From Hymenolepis diminuta (lineage: Eukaryota; Platyhelminthes; Cestoda; Cyclophyllidea; Hymenolepididae), in assembly GCA_900708905.1 (NCBI GenBank), contig CAADRB010000001.1, forward strand, positions 2,397,831 through 2,461,830: 64,000 nucleotides of DNA, written 5' to 3'. The stretch's first letter is position 1. Each line of letters opens with the position of its first letter. This document shows, in pieces, positions 63,146-64,000 of the stretch. The notes under the pieces were generated by a model, which was not told the origin of the DNA, ran no database searches, and was given only the letters and a program-made list of their open reading frames with translations. The position numbers and the translations under genes were made by a program.

Positions 63146-64000
63146 CTGTAAAGGTTTCGAAAATAAAGTATTGATAAAAGGGATCGTTGTCATACGATAA
63201 TATTATTTATTAAGTTAGCGATAGTGGCAAAGGAAAATAGTATCAAATTCGGTTACCTTAGTTCCTTATTTAATTAACTTTGCGTAATATAATTCTGCCC
63301 CAAAAAATACCTTTAGTTAATAAGCTGAACGACTCTTTTCAGGTCATGAGCGATAACAAATTGCATTAATGTTGCGTTACCTATTGTCCATTGCAATGTG
63401 TAGAAAAATTCGTTAAAAGTTCAATCATGGGAAAGAGTCACAATAAAGAGAACATCCAACTACTCCAATAAAGTATGAAACAAAAAGGCAATTGAGAAAA
63501 AATAGATAATTACGGGGAAGTCAAGATTCTTGGTTTATTTGATTTCCAGAAATATTGATTGGTCAATATTTGGATAAGCAGAATAGTTCACTGTGTAATA
63601 TTCTAATAATCAAATTTAATCACTCCTTCTCCATATTCATGGGTGAAATTATGTTCAGGATATTCAGACCTTATTGACTAGTTGATTTAACTCCTTGATT
63701 GGTCATGCTTGTTCAATTTCTACCTCTTTAGAGGTAGGAATAGGTGGATGAGACCAGTAACGATTTTTATCATGGCAGAGCTCCTGAAGCTCAATCAAGG
63801 TGAACCCTAACTTGTAATATTGCATATAAAATCACAGAGGTTCATAAAAAAAACATCTCAATTTCATCGACCGCGGAAAGATAATAAAATGGAGCGCCTA
63901 GTACAAATGAATATGCAAATACCATTGCAAATTAACAAATATGGTTAAATAATGCTAAGATTCAGAGATATGGGTTAAGCCAAAGCACTCACAATTTTTA
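63146..64000 (-). other. Upstream intron of the PDZ gene running off the window
   Basis: No exon with the expected start of a PDZ domain (GxGL-type loop) was found here on the minus strand, so the preceding exon must lie beyond 64000. The stretch is AT-rich, and a weak resemblance to repeat family A near 63515-63720 was not strong enough to call. Confidence 0.45.

Noticed and set aside
1..64000. Operons, ribosome binding sites, CRISPR arrays, prophage or plasmid features
   Set aside because: The window is eukaryotic, with spliced genes and eukaryotic transposons; no such structure was seen.

Overview
The window is eukaryotic, and the gene structures are those of an animal. It is AT-rich (by eye about two thirds A+T), has canonical GT-AG introns of 0.35-4 kb, very low coding density and many decayed transposable elements. 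The mix of a small intronless peptide-type GPCR, a PDZ protein of the afadin/canoe type, Ty3/Gypsy relics and a cecropia-like mariner would fit a flatworm (Platyhelminthes). That placement is inference only; nothing here is diagnostic of a genus.

Layout. 1-8.5 kb is non-coding with repeat fragments. 8652-9677 (-) is a complete single-exon class A GPCR of 341 aa, the best-supported gene. 9.7-19.2 kb is non-coding. 19.3-19.9 kb holds a frameshifted Gypsy gag relic (+). 28.6-30 kb holds a decayed Gypsy element: an LTR-like block followed directly by a broken integrase, with gag and reverse transcriptase missing. A second copy of the LTR-like block lies at 35.1-35.4 kb and a third fragment near 2.7 kb. 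An unrecognised basic ORF of 164 codons is at 33.4-33.9 kb (-). 35.5-49.6 kb is essentially gene-free.

From 49.6 to 63.1 kb the minus strand carries the 3' part of one multi-exon gene. I could chain seven exons whose phases all match, giving about 502 codons. The first exon in the window holds most of a PDZ domain closest to afadin/canoe. The rest is Ser/Thr-rich with a short coiled coil. The 5' exons lie beyond the right edge. Its introns contain an internally deleted mariner (59.85-60.67 kb, broken by a 172-N assembly gap), a possible Gypsy reverse-transcriptase relic (about 55.2-55.7 kb) and two copies of a dispersed repeat found elsewhere in the window.

Nothing suggests an operon or a multi-gene system. 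The GPCR (neuropeptide-type signalling) and the junctional PDZ scaffold are unrelated neighbours about 40 kb apart. The more interesting points are the unusual motifs of the GPCR, an alternative splice donor in the PDZ gene that opens a second reading frame across two exons, and the loss of the third catalytic Asp in the mariner relic.
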